Of a stretch of DNA of 64,000 nucleotides, positions 22,609 to 34,739 are shown piece by piece. A program made the translations under genes and the position numbers. Below the pieces are notes generated by a model that saw nothing but the letters and a program-made list of their open reading frames with translations, was not told the origin of the DNA and did no database searches. The first letter of the stretch is position 1; each line of letters starts with the position of its first letter. This stretch comes from Limnanthes douglasii subsp. nivea. Taxonomy: Eukaryota > Streptophyta > Magnoliopsida > Brassicales > Limnanthaceae. The stretch covers positions 212,023,138-212,087,137 of the forward strand of contig JAUPFV010000001.1 of assembly GCA_036936605.1 (NCBI GenBank), read 5' to 3'.

Positions 22609-22619
22609 TATTTGGTAAC

Positions 22620-25420
22620 CGATAACTTAGCCAAAGCCCGATACTCTGATCCAGTGGAAGATCTAGCCACAACATTCTGCTTTTTCGAAGATCAAGAAAT
22701 AAGAGAGTCCCGAAGATACACACAGTAAAAACTTACACTTATTCAATCATCTGGTGAAGATGCCCACTCAGCATCAGAAAAACCATGAAGTTGGAGATTG
22801 CAGTGTGGTTTGATGTGAAGACCAACCCAACTAGACCCAGATAAGTATCGAAGAACATTTTTTAGACTCTGCCACTGTACTCAGGTAGGTACCTGCTGAT
22901 ATTGACTTAGCTTATTCACAGCAAAGACAATATCAGGACGAGTGTGAGTTAAATACTATAACGCTCCTAATAGGCTTCGATATGGTATAAGGTCTGCAAG
23001 GGGAGTTCCAAAGGTGCTTGAGAGATGGACACCGACAACAATGAGAGTTGGGCTAGGCTTGGACATGGAAAGTACTTTAGAAATGAGTAAGTTTTTAATA
23101 TCTTGGTGTTGTGTTAAATACATCCCTGTTGTGTCACGATGAATCTTTATTCCCTCGAATAAATGAAGTAGCCTCATATATTTTTGTGAAAACTTTGAAT
23201 TGAGTCTATGTACTAAGTGTTGCAAGAAATCTGTATGTGTGCCTATAACTAAAATTTTATCCACATAAACCAGAATTAGAATGACAATAGCCTTAGAAAT
23301 AAAATAGAACAGAAAACAATCTGCTCTAGAGTTCTTGAAGCCCCATTTAAGTAATGTGTCCCTTAGTCTAGTGTACCAGGCCCTTCGAACCTTCTTGAGA
23401 CCATATAGGGCTTTGTGAAGCTTACAAAGATGTACAGGTTTCTCGGGATCTTGAAAACCTTATTATTGAGCCATATAAACATTTTCAATAAGATACCATT
23501 TTGAAATGCGTTATTTATGTCTAGTTGTCTAACTTCCCTCTCTTTAGAGATAGCAAGAGTCAGAATTAGCCTCACTGTAGATGGTTTGATAACAGGAATA
23601 AACGTTTAAGAGAACTTTGTGGCAGGGGTTTGATGAAACCCATTGGCCACCAACCTTGTCTTATACGTTTATATTGAACTTTCCACGTGGTGCTTAATAT
23701 TGTACACGAACTTACAACCAACTACATTATGAGTAGGAGATCGGGGAACAAGTGTCCAAGTGTCATTAGATACAAGTAATTTATACTCAACCTTCATAGT
23801 AGTAACCTAATGAGAGTTTAGAACACTAGTATAGTATGTAGTAGGTTCAACTGTAGATAGGTCAGTAGTAGTCAAAGAGCCATCATAGAGAACCTTAGGT
23901 TTAAGAGTCCCATCTTGAGTTCTAGTCTGTATAGGATGAGTTTTGTAATGTGAGGAGAGTTTAGACATATGATCAGGGTGAGGTAGTGGAAGACAAATAT
24001 AAATTTTTGGGTTAAAAAATAAATTACAGCTTAGTGAAGTGTCAGTGGTAGGGTTCAGTGTAGAGTAAAAATGAGTATTAGGTGCAGTAACAGATAGACT
24101 AGAGTATTTTTGAGTGTGTAGTGGAGAAGAACAAGTATGATTAGTAGGATCAATAAAACTATCAATAATGGAAGTAGTTGGAGACTGAGTTTTACCATGT
24201 GAGGATATAGACTGCACAGAACCAACTTCATTAGATGAAACACCAAGATGGATAGTTGGGACGGACAAGTAACCACTACTCACAAGTCATGTAGGTAGAT
24301 TAGGAAGCCACAAATTTAAATGATAGGTCTCAGATGACTCAGAATGGGAACTATTTAGCAACAATTTTAGAAAAGGAAAATCACTTACATTGAAAACCAC
24401 ATTGCGAGACACATAGGTTCTCCCAGTAGGACTAAAACAAACATAAACCTTATGAAACTTACTATAGCCCAAAAGTCACACATTTTGTAGAATGAAACTG
24501 GAATTTATGAGCTTAGTATGACTTGAGACAAGGAAAGCAAGCACAACCAAATGTTTTGAACACTAGATAGTTTGGTAACTTAAGAAACAAAAGTTCATAT
24601 AGTGATTTCTTTGATAGGAAAACAGTTGGTAGTCTATTTATTAGATTAACAACAGTCTCACAATCTTGGGCCTAATACTTGTACGGCAGGCTGGCATGCG
24701 CTAAGAGAGTCAAGCCTGTTTCCATAAGATTTAGGTATTTCCTCTTAGCCCTACCATTCATGGATGAGGTATGAGGGCAAGACCACTTCAAAACAAACCT
24801 TTGTTTTTTGTGTCATAGTAGACAAATGTCTATATTCTCCTCCCAGTCCCATTGGACTATTTTTATTTCAAACTGTTTTTCCATAATATTTTTGAACATT
24901 TTGAATATATTAAATACTTGACTCTTGTATTTAATAGGATGAAACCATGTGAATCTAGTGTGATCATCTAGGAAAAGCACATAGTATTTGTATCATTCAG
25001 TAAATCGGTATGTGAGACGGACCCCATACATCAGTATGTATGAGGTCTAACACACTACTAGCATATGAATTAGAAAGACGATAGGGTAAATTGTGAGATT
25101 GTCCCAATTGGCAAGCTTCACGGAAATTGAACTCATTGTTTAAAACATAAGTTAGATTACATGCTTTTAGAAACGTGTTTAAAATATTTTGAGTTGGATG
25201 GCCAAGATTTCTATGTCGTCCATCTTTTAGAGAATTAGAAAGACCAACACATAATAGGAAGAACTAAATCATTGACTAGAAGACTTGTTTTAGAAGTGAC
25301 ATGATAAACCTCTCTTGCTTGTGACTTATGATATCTTTTCAACCTATACAGCCCACTCTCAGTAGTCTCTCTCTTTCTTCCATCCTACTTTTGTCGTATC
25401 ATCCTCTTTTTGTGTCTGGT
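22620..25420 (-). pseudogene. Ty1/copia pol (integrase, reverse transcriptase, RNase H), broken
   Basis: Read from 25420 leftward: pre-integrase domain with a GHPTQNILNTFLKACN-like block and ACQLGQSHNLPYRLS; integrase start VLDLIHTDVWGPS near 25050; the linker GYSKFHKVYVCFSPTGRTYV (24472-24410) and NVVFNVSDFPF; a Ser/Thr-rich segment (24283-23807); reverse transcriptase with AISKEREVRQLDINNAFQNG (23550-23500, family QLDV.NAFLHG), LHKLHRCFTFGKS-like and TDFLQHLVHRLNSKF (23264 on); then LGALQYLTHTRPDIVFAVN and the RNase H end (SDAEWASSPDD, SKKQNVVARSSTGSEYRALA) to about 22625. Stops and frameshifts are frequent. Gag, protease and LTRs were not found; the right end abuts a gypsy gag at 25433. 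Confidence 0.85.
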
Positions 25421-25432
25421 AAGACTTGGTCT

Positions 25433-26590
25433 CTAGAGTCCCCTTTTGGGACATCGTCGACCCAGATGAAATGATCTTCTCGGGCTAAAAGGTCTTAATT
25501 TTTCAACTGGAAAATGAACCAGGTCACTGTAAAACTCCTGTTTCTGGTCGAGGCCTCTCTTAAGGGAAGCAAAGACCGTGTACTCCTCTAAATATGGAAA
25601 GGGGTTTATGGCATGGACAAAATACTTGACGTAGGCTTTTAAGTTCTCGTCCTTTCTTTGATAAAGGTCCATGACGGAGTCAGTCTCGCACTTAGGCCTT
25701 TTATTGCCTACAAAGATGTCTCTGAAAGCACCCGAATGCTTGAACAAGTATGTATAAATTATTTAGGTAAGTGGTTAAGCCTGTTCATTCATTACTTTTA
25801 AGGGTTGTTGAAATGACATGGCAGAGCATGACGTCATCTAAATTGAAGGCCATCATCATGTTCCTAAATTCCTCCAAATACCTTTCTCGGTATCTTGTGC
25901 CATTATAGGCTTCCATGTGGAATAGATCAAACATTCTACGAAACTCATCTTCGAGGATCTTCTCCATAAACTATGATTCCTTGAGCACATAGCCAGCCAT
26001 TACCTTTGCCCTTTTAGGAGCCAATTGTTGGACATTGCTATATACTTCCGCTACTTTCACCCTCTCTTTTACCAGGCTCCTCGCGCTTAGAAGATATATC
26101 TCCTCGATATGCTCGATTGTCTCTACTCCTGACTGATGTCTCCCTCGGTTTCCTTCTCGTACTTTAGTTGTTAACACATGAAGGGCATCATTAATATCTG
26201 CCAGAGTCGCTTTGGCCACCTTATCCGTGGCTTCCTGGTCATCGGTGGCCCTTTGGTATTATCGATGCATATTCATGATATGTTTTCTCACCAGATGAAC
26301 TATGGAAGAAGTCGTGGGGTTATTGGACTCAACAACGGGCTGTAGATGCTCTGTGATACCGATTGCCGCTAATGGAGTGATTTATGGACCGATTATAGTT
26401 GGGAACTGACCACCTTCAATTTGTATTTCAACGAAATTCGCATTCTGGTTTCCTAATGGATTGCATCGGATGGTGGAACCTGACTTTTCCCATCGACTTG
26501 ACGTAGCATCGGTCTTTGATTTTCTACAACAACGTTTCTTTATGAGGTTTCCCTTTCGATCGGGTTGCGACCATTGATTGAAAACTAACT
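25433..26590 (-). pseudogene. gag: Ty3/gypsy gag (5' part of a truncated element)
   Basis: Minus strand. The N-terminal leader runs from about 26580 (RKGNLIKKRC) to 25971 (AKATLADINDALHVLTTKV). The gag core follows: DEFRRMFDLFHMEAYNGTRY, FRNMMMAFNLDDVMLCHV (25967-25785), and after a frame change VMDLYQRKDENLKAYVKYF and AINPFPYLEEYTVFASLKRG (25747-25433). It lies immediately downstream of a PBS and LTR (26611-27233), giving a standard LTR-PBS-gag order. The element is cut off at about 25430 by the copia relic; no protease or pol of it is present. Confidence 0.78.
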
Positions 26591-26610
26591 TGTTGGGTTT
26601 TTTTTATGAT

Positions 26611-26629
26611 GTACCCACAGACGGCGCCA
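26611..26629 (-). other. Primer-binding site of the truncated gypsy, copy 1
   Basis: On the element strand TGGCGCCGTCTGTGGGTAC, four bases inside the LTR end. This is a common primer-site form in plant gypsy elements. The same 19 bp recur at 32992-33010. Confidence 0.8.
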
Positions 26630-26633
26630 AATT

Positions 26634-27233
26634 TGTTAAAGGAAAATCGCACAAATATATGTCAAATAGTAGTTTATTTATCCAAAAAGAAAATATATAT
26701 TTTTATACAGTGACAATCCTATTTATACAATTCATGGTATGATTTATATCTTCCACTAAATACATAATTAAACTAATTGCGATCGTGGACCTGTATTTAT
26801 GGTCATTACTTCAGTTGTAGCTAGTTACGTTGATTCTTGAGTCATAAGTTTCCGTTAATGACTCTTGAATCTCCCTGAATATATTTAGTTTACGTTGATA
26901 ACGATTGCGCCTAATAGAAATCATCCACATTCCTTTAACGATTGCGCCCACCGAGAATTGGATTACATGAGTCCACATTATTCGTGTCTTGTTACTTAGC
27001 CTTGGTGTCTTGTGATTGGGCCTCGGCTAAGTCATCGGTTGCGATGTGTGTACGTTCCTTGTAGTTGATCTCCATATAACCCGAGATCTCCTTGGTGTTA
27101 TGCCGTTATACATATGCTTTCATGTGCTCGCCATTCTCGGTTTGTATCTCTATAACCACGTCTTGTCCAAAACCTCCTACTCCGATAATGGAAAATTTAT
27201 TGGACATGTTGTGTTTACTTTGACAATACTACA
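26634..27233 (-). repeat. 5' LTR of the truncated gypsy, copy 1
   Basis: 600 bp, beginning TGTTAAAGG next to the PBS and ending ...ACTACA on the plus strand, so TG...CA on the element strand. The outer end is placed at 27233 because the sequence beyond it (GATTACTTAATGCATA) recurs at 63885 without this LTR. The second copy is 33015-33614, also 600 bp. Confidence 0.7.
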
Positions 27234-28329
27234 TGATTACTTAATGCATATATGGGGAAAAATAAATATACATCCCTTCAAAACTTAAAAGGAATCCTAA
27301 CTAACTAAAACAAGCAATATTATACATATCAAAATTAACTAAAACTAACATATTTATAACTACGATACTTTGTTCCATAATTGAGTAAAACAATATAGTA
27401 TATATATATATATATATTTCAACTTTGGTACTGAATCACTCATTACTCAATACAATAACTAATCCAACATGAAAATCTCGAAATGTAAAGTAGAATAAAA
27501 ATACATGTTGTTTAGGTGTGCGAGTTGCAGAAACATATATGCTAGCTTCACCACTACATATACTTTAAAATCATTACCGCCAAAACATTGGAATGCTCTA
27601 GAATCTCAAACTTAGTTACAGCACCAAAGCAATTATTTTTAAAAATAAATAAAAATTATCATTTGTTTAATAAATTTAGTTTTTTACTCTTAAAAAAACA
27701 AGATCTGTAAATTTGAATCGTACATCATGATACCTATAAACATAAAATAAATTTTAAAATCTAAAACTTAGAATGTGAAATTATACATCATTCAATCGTA
27801 ACCAAAACATAGAATGCTATAGTAAATTATTTATAGGGTATGTGTTTTCTATTTCTTCCAACACTGGAATCAATCAAGTCATCTCATATAGATAATATAA
27901 AAATAATATAATGTAGTCATAAAGATATTTTATATTTATTCCCAAAATATGAATCCATTAATTCATTTTATATAGAAATAAATTTACATTCATGTATAAT
28001 AAATTTACATTCATGTATGGATCTAGTCTCAACTTTCAGTTATAAATGTTTATGGAAACATATAACCATGATATATGGTGTGTCCTAACAATAATTAAAT
28101 ATACTATAAAAAATATACATACATACACGTCATCATTCTTACAATAATTATCAAGCCCACAACAAAATAAATAATCGATAATAGAAGCCACAGACAAACA
28201 AACTAAGAAATTATGCAAGGTGTTACAAAAAAAACTTAGATGATTGTAAATCTACTTTCCAAACGCGAGTATTTATTTTTTCTTAAGTTCTTGAATGCTA
28301 GAATTTAATAACATTATGGGGACAGACGG
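27234..28329. other. AT-rich noncoding part of the duplicated segment (copy 1)
   Basis: No gene recognised. Its first ~120 bp recur at 63882-64000. A (TA)n run lies at 27399-27416. ATTTACATTCATGTAT is repeated in tandem near 27987-28018. Confidence 0.5.
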
Positions 28330-29660
28330 ACTTAAAGTATTTTACATTGCACTTTCACTAACTAACTTTACACATAATAAGAATGAAAACAAGTCTAAAA
28401 GTAGTAATAGTCCGACTAACTAACTTTACACATAATAAGAATGAAAACAAGTCTAAAAGTAGTAATAGTGCGATGAAACATAATGAATATTATCCTAACA
28501 GTCGGGATATAGGCTATAGTGGGCTACATGGTAATTATCAAAATAACATAGGAAGAAATTGTAATAACTATATGTGAGATAGAAGAAGTTATTCATTTAA
28601 TAGGTCAACATTTCTTATCTATGCCAAGATTTGATACGTGGCACCAACTTTCTATTTCGTGGATGATCTAACAAGTATGAGGTCTATCTCTAATGAACAA
28701 CAGAGAACTAGGGCGAATCGAAATTCTTACCTAATTACTCAATATCAAGGTCATGATGGTATCTTGTATGTTGACTCACGAGAAACACACAATATCACTA
28801 GCAATCCAATTATGATGAGTGAGATGTTTGATTTTACTAGTAAGCCTTCTATTAAGTTGGAAATGGTCAGATATGTATTATTAAATACATAGGTATTTCT
28901 AGATTACTTACATATGAAAACATTGTAATAAATCTGGAAACCATTTTACATTTCCTTTAGATTACCAAAAGTTTAATTTCTATATCTCAAGTAACCTCAC
29001 AAAATTCAGTATATGTTGAGTTCTTTAAACACTTTTGTTTTGTGAATGATTTGGAAATTAAGAAAATAATATTAACACACAGAGCTATAGAAAGATTGAT
29101 ATAGTTTTACATGTAATCTAGATAAGTGATTTGAGTAGATTTTTTAAATTTAGAAGTGTCTTCAAGTGAGAAAGTTCCTTCTTTTTTAGTCGAGATGTGG
29201 CATATAAGATTGGGTCATCCCTCTGATCCGATGTTTTCTAAACTTTTGAGTCATTGTTTCCCTTAATTCAAAATAAATATTTAAATTTTGTGCTTCGTGT
29301 CAATTAGACAAGTCTCATACACTTTTTTACCCTTATTCTTAACCTAATATTGGTAATGGGCTAGACATAATCCATACATATCTATGGGGACTAGATCCTA
29401 CACAAATTAAGGTTATGTTAAATATTATATTTTATTTTTAGATGATTTTAGACTTTAAAAACCTTAATATTCTAGTAATGTTTGTTCAATTAAACTGGTA
29501 ACAATTTTCATTCAATAAGTAATGTAGAATTTACCTTAGGATTTCTTATCCTTACACATATGCTCAAAACTGAAGGGCAAAGAGGAGAATATGCATATTT
29601 TTGGGAGTGGCATGACTTATTGACACAATCTCAACTGAATTTTGCTTACTAGTATAAGGT
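28330..29660 (+). pseudogene. Ty1/copia gag-pro-integrase relic, copy 1
   Basis: Heavily decayed plus-strand reading with a copia order. NNIGRNCNNY and a segment ending HDGILYVDSRETHNITSNPI (28760-28815) match the protease start 'W.LDSGATHH.TS.P'. A pre-integrase box follows near 29210-29330 (IRLGHPSDPMFSKLLSHCFP, then a C..CQL.KS-like block). Integrase traces: IHTYLWG-like at about 29365 and LKTEGQRGEYAYFWEW near 29560-29610 (family LRTDGGGEY). Stops are dense. A 58-bp tandem duplication at 28364-28480 includes its start. Copy 2 is at 34740-36105. Confidence 0.65.
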
Positions 29661-30289
29661 CTTTAGTACTGCCACTTATTAATAAAAGAAAATGACCCAT
29701 AAATACATAGTAAACTATCGCATTACCACGTAATAACCAAAATAACATACTACTAATATGTACCTGGAGTCATAAAATAAACAAAAATACCCTCACCATA
29801 ATTAATAGGGTGATTTAGGGTTAAAACCTCCCCCACCTCAATCACATAAAACCATTTAAATCAATACACCCATGAAAGTTCAATTACCGAGTAACATTTA
29901 GAAAGACGTACCTAACTATTTCTCGTCATCTTCCATTCTTTCCCGCTACCTCCCATGACGATTTCTCAGTCCGAGAAAGCAATAAAGACGACGCCGGGCA
30001 TTGTTCATCATTAATGAATTCATATTAGAAACTTTATTTACTGTTCCAATCTCTTGAAAACCTAGGGGCACTAAAATCGAAATAGTAAAAGTTCATTTTT
30101 TAAAAGTAAACTTTGTGTCTTCTCTTGTTTATAGGTTATGTTGTGTTGTTTATATGTTGTGTTGTATTATTTTGTTTTTAGTTTTAGTCATTTGTGACTA
30201 AATAGTAATAAACTTGCATTTTCATCCTTTGTATGTTGTCAAGGTGCATGTGAAAGTAACAATAAACTCGCAATTTTATCCTAAGAAAT
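29661..30289. other. Unassigned stretch between copia relic and tandem array
   Basis: No gene recognised. It contains a more GC-rich patch near 29930-30000 (CTCGTCATCTTCC, AAGACGACGCCGGG) that I cannot assign. Duplicated at about 36100-36715. Confidence 0.4.
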
Positions 30290-31495
30290 ACATTAAACAA
30301 ACATCTTCTTTGGTTGTTATATGAGGAAATCGTTTGGTTTGATTATAATAAAATTTCATGTTTGATATTCAATAAACTCGCATGGTTTAAATTGTACAGA
30401 ACTCTCACGCTAAAAAATGTACATAACTCTCGTCGTTGGAAAGATAAGGATCTATCACCACTGATAGAGTTAAAATCGAGTGGTTTAATATAAAATAATT
30501 TCCATGGTTATATTATAATGAAGAACTCCCATATTTAGTATTCAATAAACTCGCACTATTTGAAAATTTACATAACTTTCATAGTTAAAAACAAAAGGAT
30601 CTAGCACAATTAATAGACTTAAAATCGAATGGTTAAATATACAAGCACTCGCACGGTTGGATTATAATGAATAAGTCTCATGTATAATAATCAATAAACT
30701 TGCATGGATTATAATCTACACTACTCTTATGGTTAAAAACGTACAAAACTCTCATAGTTGGAAAGATAAGGATCTAACACAACTAATAGACATAAAATTG
30801 AATGGTTTAATATTCAATAAATTCGCACGGTAAAAAATATACAGGACTATCGTGGTTGGAAACATAAAGATTTAGCACCTCTAATAGACTTAAAATCGAA
30901 TGATTTCATATACAAAAACTCGCACGGTTAGGTTTGATAAAGAGCTCTCACGTTTAATATTCAATAAACTCGTACGGTTGAAAATATACAGAACTTCCAT
31001 GGTTGGTAATATAAGGATCTAGCACAACTAATAGACTTGAAATCAAATGTTTTAATATACAAGAACTCGCTAAGTTCGATTATAATGAAGAACTCTCATG
31101 TTTAATATTCAATGAACTCATATTTTTAAAAATATACAGAATTCTCATGGTTTGAGATATAAAGATCTAACACAACTGATAGACTTAAAATCATATGGTT
31201 TGATATATAAGAACTCTCCCAGTTAGATTATAATAAATAAATCTCATGTTTAATATTTAACAAAATTTGGATGGTTAAAAATGTATAGAATTCTTGTCGT
31301 TGGAAACATAAGGATTTAACGCAAGAATAAACTTAAAATCACAAGGTTTAATATACAAGAAGTTGCAAAATTTGATTATAATGAAGAACTCCCGGGGTTC
31401 TATTATAATGAAGAAGTCTCATGTTTAATATTCAATAATCTCATATGGTAACAATGTAAGAAATTCTTATGGTTGAACTCGCATGTTTATGGCAA
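30290..31495. repeat. Degenerate tandem array, unit about 150 bp, about eight units
   Basis: The word ATTCAATAAACTCGCA or a close variant recurs at about 30364, 30537, 30687, 30811, 30956, 31106, 31252 and 31417, spacings 124-173 bp. Each unit also has ACAGAACTCTCA.GGTT, AAGGATCTAGCACAACTAAT, AGACTTAAAATCGAATGG and TTATAATGAA. No coding potential. It resembles a satellite or the repetitive part of a noncoding element. Confidence 0.82.
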
Positions 31496-32976
31496 ATTTG
31501 TTTATAAAAAAAAATTCATCAATGAATCTAGTTTGGTTTGTTTTATTAAATAAAGTCGATCATACTTTCTAAAAAAATTCCAAACTCCGATTTTAAAGAT
31601 ATGGACCTTTAAAAATAATAAAATACAAAGAAAATGTTAGAAAGAGAAACTTTCGTTCAAGAATTAGAAGTTGTAATAGCCTTGGTGATGAAGCATGAGT
31701 ATTTGAGGTATTATTAACGATTTGTGTATTGATTTGGAGTTTTATAGATTAGATGGGTATTAAATAAGAACAAATGATAGGTTGAGTATTAGATGACATT
31801 ATAACTTGTCAGTATGTTAAATGTTTTTCATTTCTCTATTAATAAATAGGCTTCTTACGTCTATCTTAAAATACCAAACTCCCTATGAAACACTATATCA
31901 TAGAAATCCAGATTACTCATTTTTAGGACTTTTAGTTTTGCTTCTATCCTTTTATTAGACCATACCATAAATTAAAATTTCATTTTTCATGATTTAAATT
32001 GTGGTTTTATAGGATATTATATGACACACGAAGGACACAGTTTCCCTAATCATACGGGAAAGATCCTTATATAAAGGACTGTCATTTGGAATAAATACGA
32101 GTTTCCTTGTCACAAACAGTTTTTCATTACTCTAAAGCCTGAGTTTATTGTGTCTGTCCTATTCTAGGTTGTTTTCTATGTATCTTATGTTTTAAGATTT
32201 TGTTGTTCAATCAATGCAATGCACTCGTACTATATATGTTTTTACTGAAACAATGCACTTATATGGTTCATGTCCTTGCAACACGATAAAGCCAACATTG
32301 TGCCACTGCCCTATCTTTCGCTATTCTTGCACAAAATCAACCCCAAAGCTTAGTATCTACTCATTCTAGTCTAATCTGAAAGGGCTAGAGATATTTTATG
32401 TTGATCTAGGACTTCTCGTGTTCGTTATTGCCAGATTACAAATTCTCCTCTCCAGTTAATCCTCTTCATCTCGAACTTTTTTAGTATCATTTAAACTACA
32501 AGAATGATACTAATTATTAACATTTCTAAAATATATATTTTATCTCCTCATGACTCAAAAATATCATTCCAAAAACTACGTTATGAATATATAGTAAGTC
32601 TACTTAAAATAACAAAGTGATAACATAAAAGATAAACTTTCATCTCACGAATTTATAGTTGTGCAGAAACTTTCCTTCCACTACTTTGAGCGACAACAAA
32701 TATTATTCTCATGGTTTTTCAATAGTAATAATAGTTTACAAGATAAATATAACAAAGAAAACAAAAAAATTTCAAAAACTACAAATCCAAATCTCGCACT
32801 TAATATTCTTCGAAGATCATTCTATAATCTATTAAGTATCTTCTCTCTCTATATCTATTACCCATTCCACCAAATTTCTGTTGGCTTCTTCAGAATCACT
32901 GTAATTGACATCTTATACCGTATGTCTATTATGCTTTACTCCACCAAGTAAAAAAAATACCTCTATATGTCTATAT
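31496..32976. other. Unassigned stretch between the duplicated segments, with an LTR-like patch
   Basis: No gene recognised. At about 32015-32175 a patch looks like an LTR promoter: ATCCTTATATAAAGGACTG (TATA box near 32069) followed about 60 bp later by a T-rich CTCTAAAGCCTGAG. No partner copy is in the window, so a solo LTR is only a guess. The rest is AT-rich. Confidence 0.35.
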
Positions 32977-32991
32977 GGGTTTTTTTATGAT

Positions 32992-33010
32992 GTACCCACA
33001 GACGGCGCCA
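32992..33010 (-). other. Primer-binding site, copy 2
   Basis: Identical to 26611-26629. The gypsy leader continues only about 15 bp further left before the duplication breakpoint, so no gag follows in this copy. Confidence 0.8.
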
Positions 33011-33014
33011 AATT

Positions 33015-33614
33015 TGTTAAAGGAAAATCGCACAAATATATGTCAAATAGTAGTTTATTTATCCAAAAAGAAAATATATATTTTTATACAGTGACAATCC
33101 TATTTATACAATTCATGGTATGATTTATATCTTCCACTAAATACATAATTAAACTAATTGCGATCGTGGACCTGTATTTATGGTCATTACTTCAGTTGTA
33201 GCTAGTTACGTTGATTCTTGAGTCATAAGTTTCCATTAATGACTCTTGAATCTCCCTGAATATATTTAGTTTGCGTTGATAACGATTGCGCCTAATAGAA
33301 ATCATCCACATTCCTTTAACGATTGCGCTCACCGAGAATTGGATTACATCAGTCCACATTATTCGTGTCTTGTTACTTAGCCTTGGTGTCTTGTGATTGG
33401 GCCTCGGTCAAGTCATCGGTTGCGATGTGTGTACGTTGCTTGTAGTTGATCTCCATATAACCCGAGATCTCCTCGGTGTTATGCCGTTATATATATGCTT
33501 TCATGTGCCCGTCATTCTCGGTTTGTATCTATATAACCACATCTTGTCCAAAACCTCCTACTCCGATAATGGAAAATTTATTGGACATGTTGTGTTTACT
33601 TTGACAATACTACA
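33015..33614 (-). repeat. Gypsy 5' LTR, copy 2
   Basis: 600-bp counterpart of 26634-27233, same ends, about a dozen substitutions. It came with the segmental duplication rather than by its own insertion, because the flanks on both sides are shared with copy 1. Confidence 0.7.
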
Positions 33615-34739
33615 TGATTACTTAATGCATATATGGGAGAAAATAAATATACATCCCTTAAAAACTTAAAAGGAATCCTAACTAACTAAAACAAGCAACA
33701 TTATACATATCAAAATTAACTAAAACTAACATATTTATAACTACGATACTTTGTTCCATAATTGAGTAAAACAATATAGTATATATATATATATATATAT
33801 CAACTTTGGTACTGAATCACTCATTATTCAATACAATAACTAATCCAACATGAAAATCTCGAAATGTAAAGTAGAATAAAAATACAACATATCTCAAGCT
33901 GATAACCAAGTGTAAAGTTACGCATTGCGAAGCGAGATATACATGTTGTTTAGGTGTGCGAGTTGCAGAAACATATATGCTAGCTTCACCACTACATATA
34001 CTTTAAAATCATTACCGCCAAAACATCGGAATGCTCTAGAATCTCAAACTTAGTTACAGCACCAAAGCAATTATTTTTAAAAATAAATAAAAATTATCAT
34101 TTGTTTAATAAATTTAGTTTTTTACTCTTAAAAAAACAAGATCTGTAAATTTGAATCGTACATCATGATACCTATAAACATAAAATAAATTCTAAAATCT
34201 AAAACTTAGAATGTGAAATTATACATCATTCAATCGTAACCAAAACATAGAATTTTATAGTAAATTATTTATAGGGTATGTGTTTTCTATTTCTTCCAAC
34301 ACTTGAATCAATCAAGTCATCTCATATAGATAATATAAAAATAATATAATGTAGTCATAAAGATATTTTATATTTATTCCCAAAATATGAATCCATTAAT
34401 TCATTTTATATAGAAATAAATTTACATTCATGTATAATAAATTTACATTCATGTATGGATCTAGTCTCAACTTTCAGTTATAAATGTTTATGGAAACATA
34501 TAACCATGATATATGGTGTGTCCTAACAATAAATAAATATGCTATAAAAAATATACATACATACACGTCATCATTCTCACAATAATTATCGAGCCCACAA
34601 CAAAATAAATAACCGATAATAGAAGCTAGAGACAAAAAAACTGAGAAATTATGCAAGCTGTTACAAAGAAAACTTAGATGATTGTAAATCTACTTTCCAA
34701 ACGTGAGTATTTATTTTTTCTTTAAGTTCTTGAATGCTA
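33615..34739. other. AT-rich noncoding part of the duplicated segment (copy 2)
   Basis: Counterpart of 27234-28329, with a longer (TA)n run at 33780-33800 and the extra 57 bp at 33885-33941. No gene recognised. Confidence 0.5.

Larger units (their letters stand above)
20356..22619. other. Unassigned AT-rich stretch with small repeats
   Basis: No coding family recognised over about 2.2 kb; the open frames present (20814-21020, 21803-22060) match nothing I know and are probably chance. It holds a tRNA-Asp-like scrap at 20411-20456, a 20-bp direct repeat (CGTGAAAAATGTAAGGAATT at about 22191 and 22281) and a 53-bp tandem duplication at 22513-22608. Confidence 0.45.
26595..30931. repeat. Segmental duplication, copy 1 (4.3 kb)
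   Basis: Nearly identical to 32977-37380 in direct orientation, offset 6.38 kb. It carries part of a gypsy leader, PBS, LTR, a decayed copia and the first units of a ~150-bp array. I counted roughly a dozen substitutions across the 600-bp LTR, so identity there is near 98%. The left breakpoint lies inside the gypsy leader (GGGTTTTTTT), the right one inside the tandem array (ACGGTTAG). Confidence 0.92.

Noticed and set aside
27399..27416. (TA)n run as a regulatory or origin site
   Set aside because: Simple microsatellite; its length differs between the two duplicate copies (33780-33800), as expected from slippage.
26595..30931. Helitron-type capture as the cause of the duplication
   Set aside because: No TC start, CTRR end with hairpin, or AT insertion site is visible at the breakpoints.
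30290..31495. CRISPR-like array
   Set aside because: Plant DNA context; units are ~150 bp and diverged along their whole length, with no constant repeat and variable spacer.
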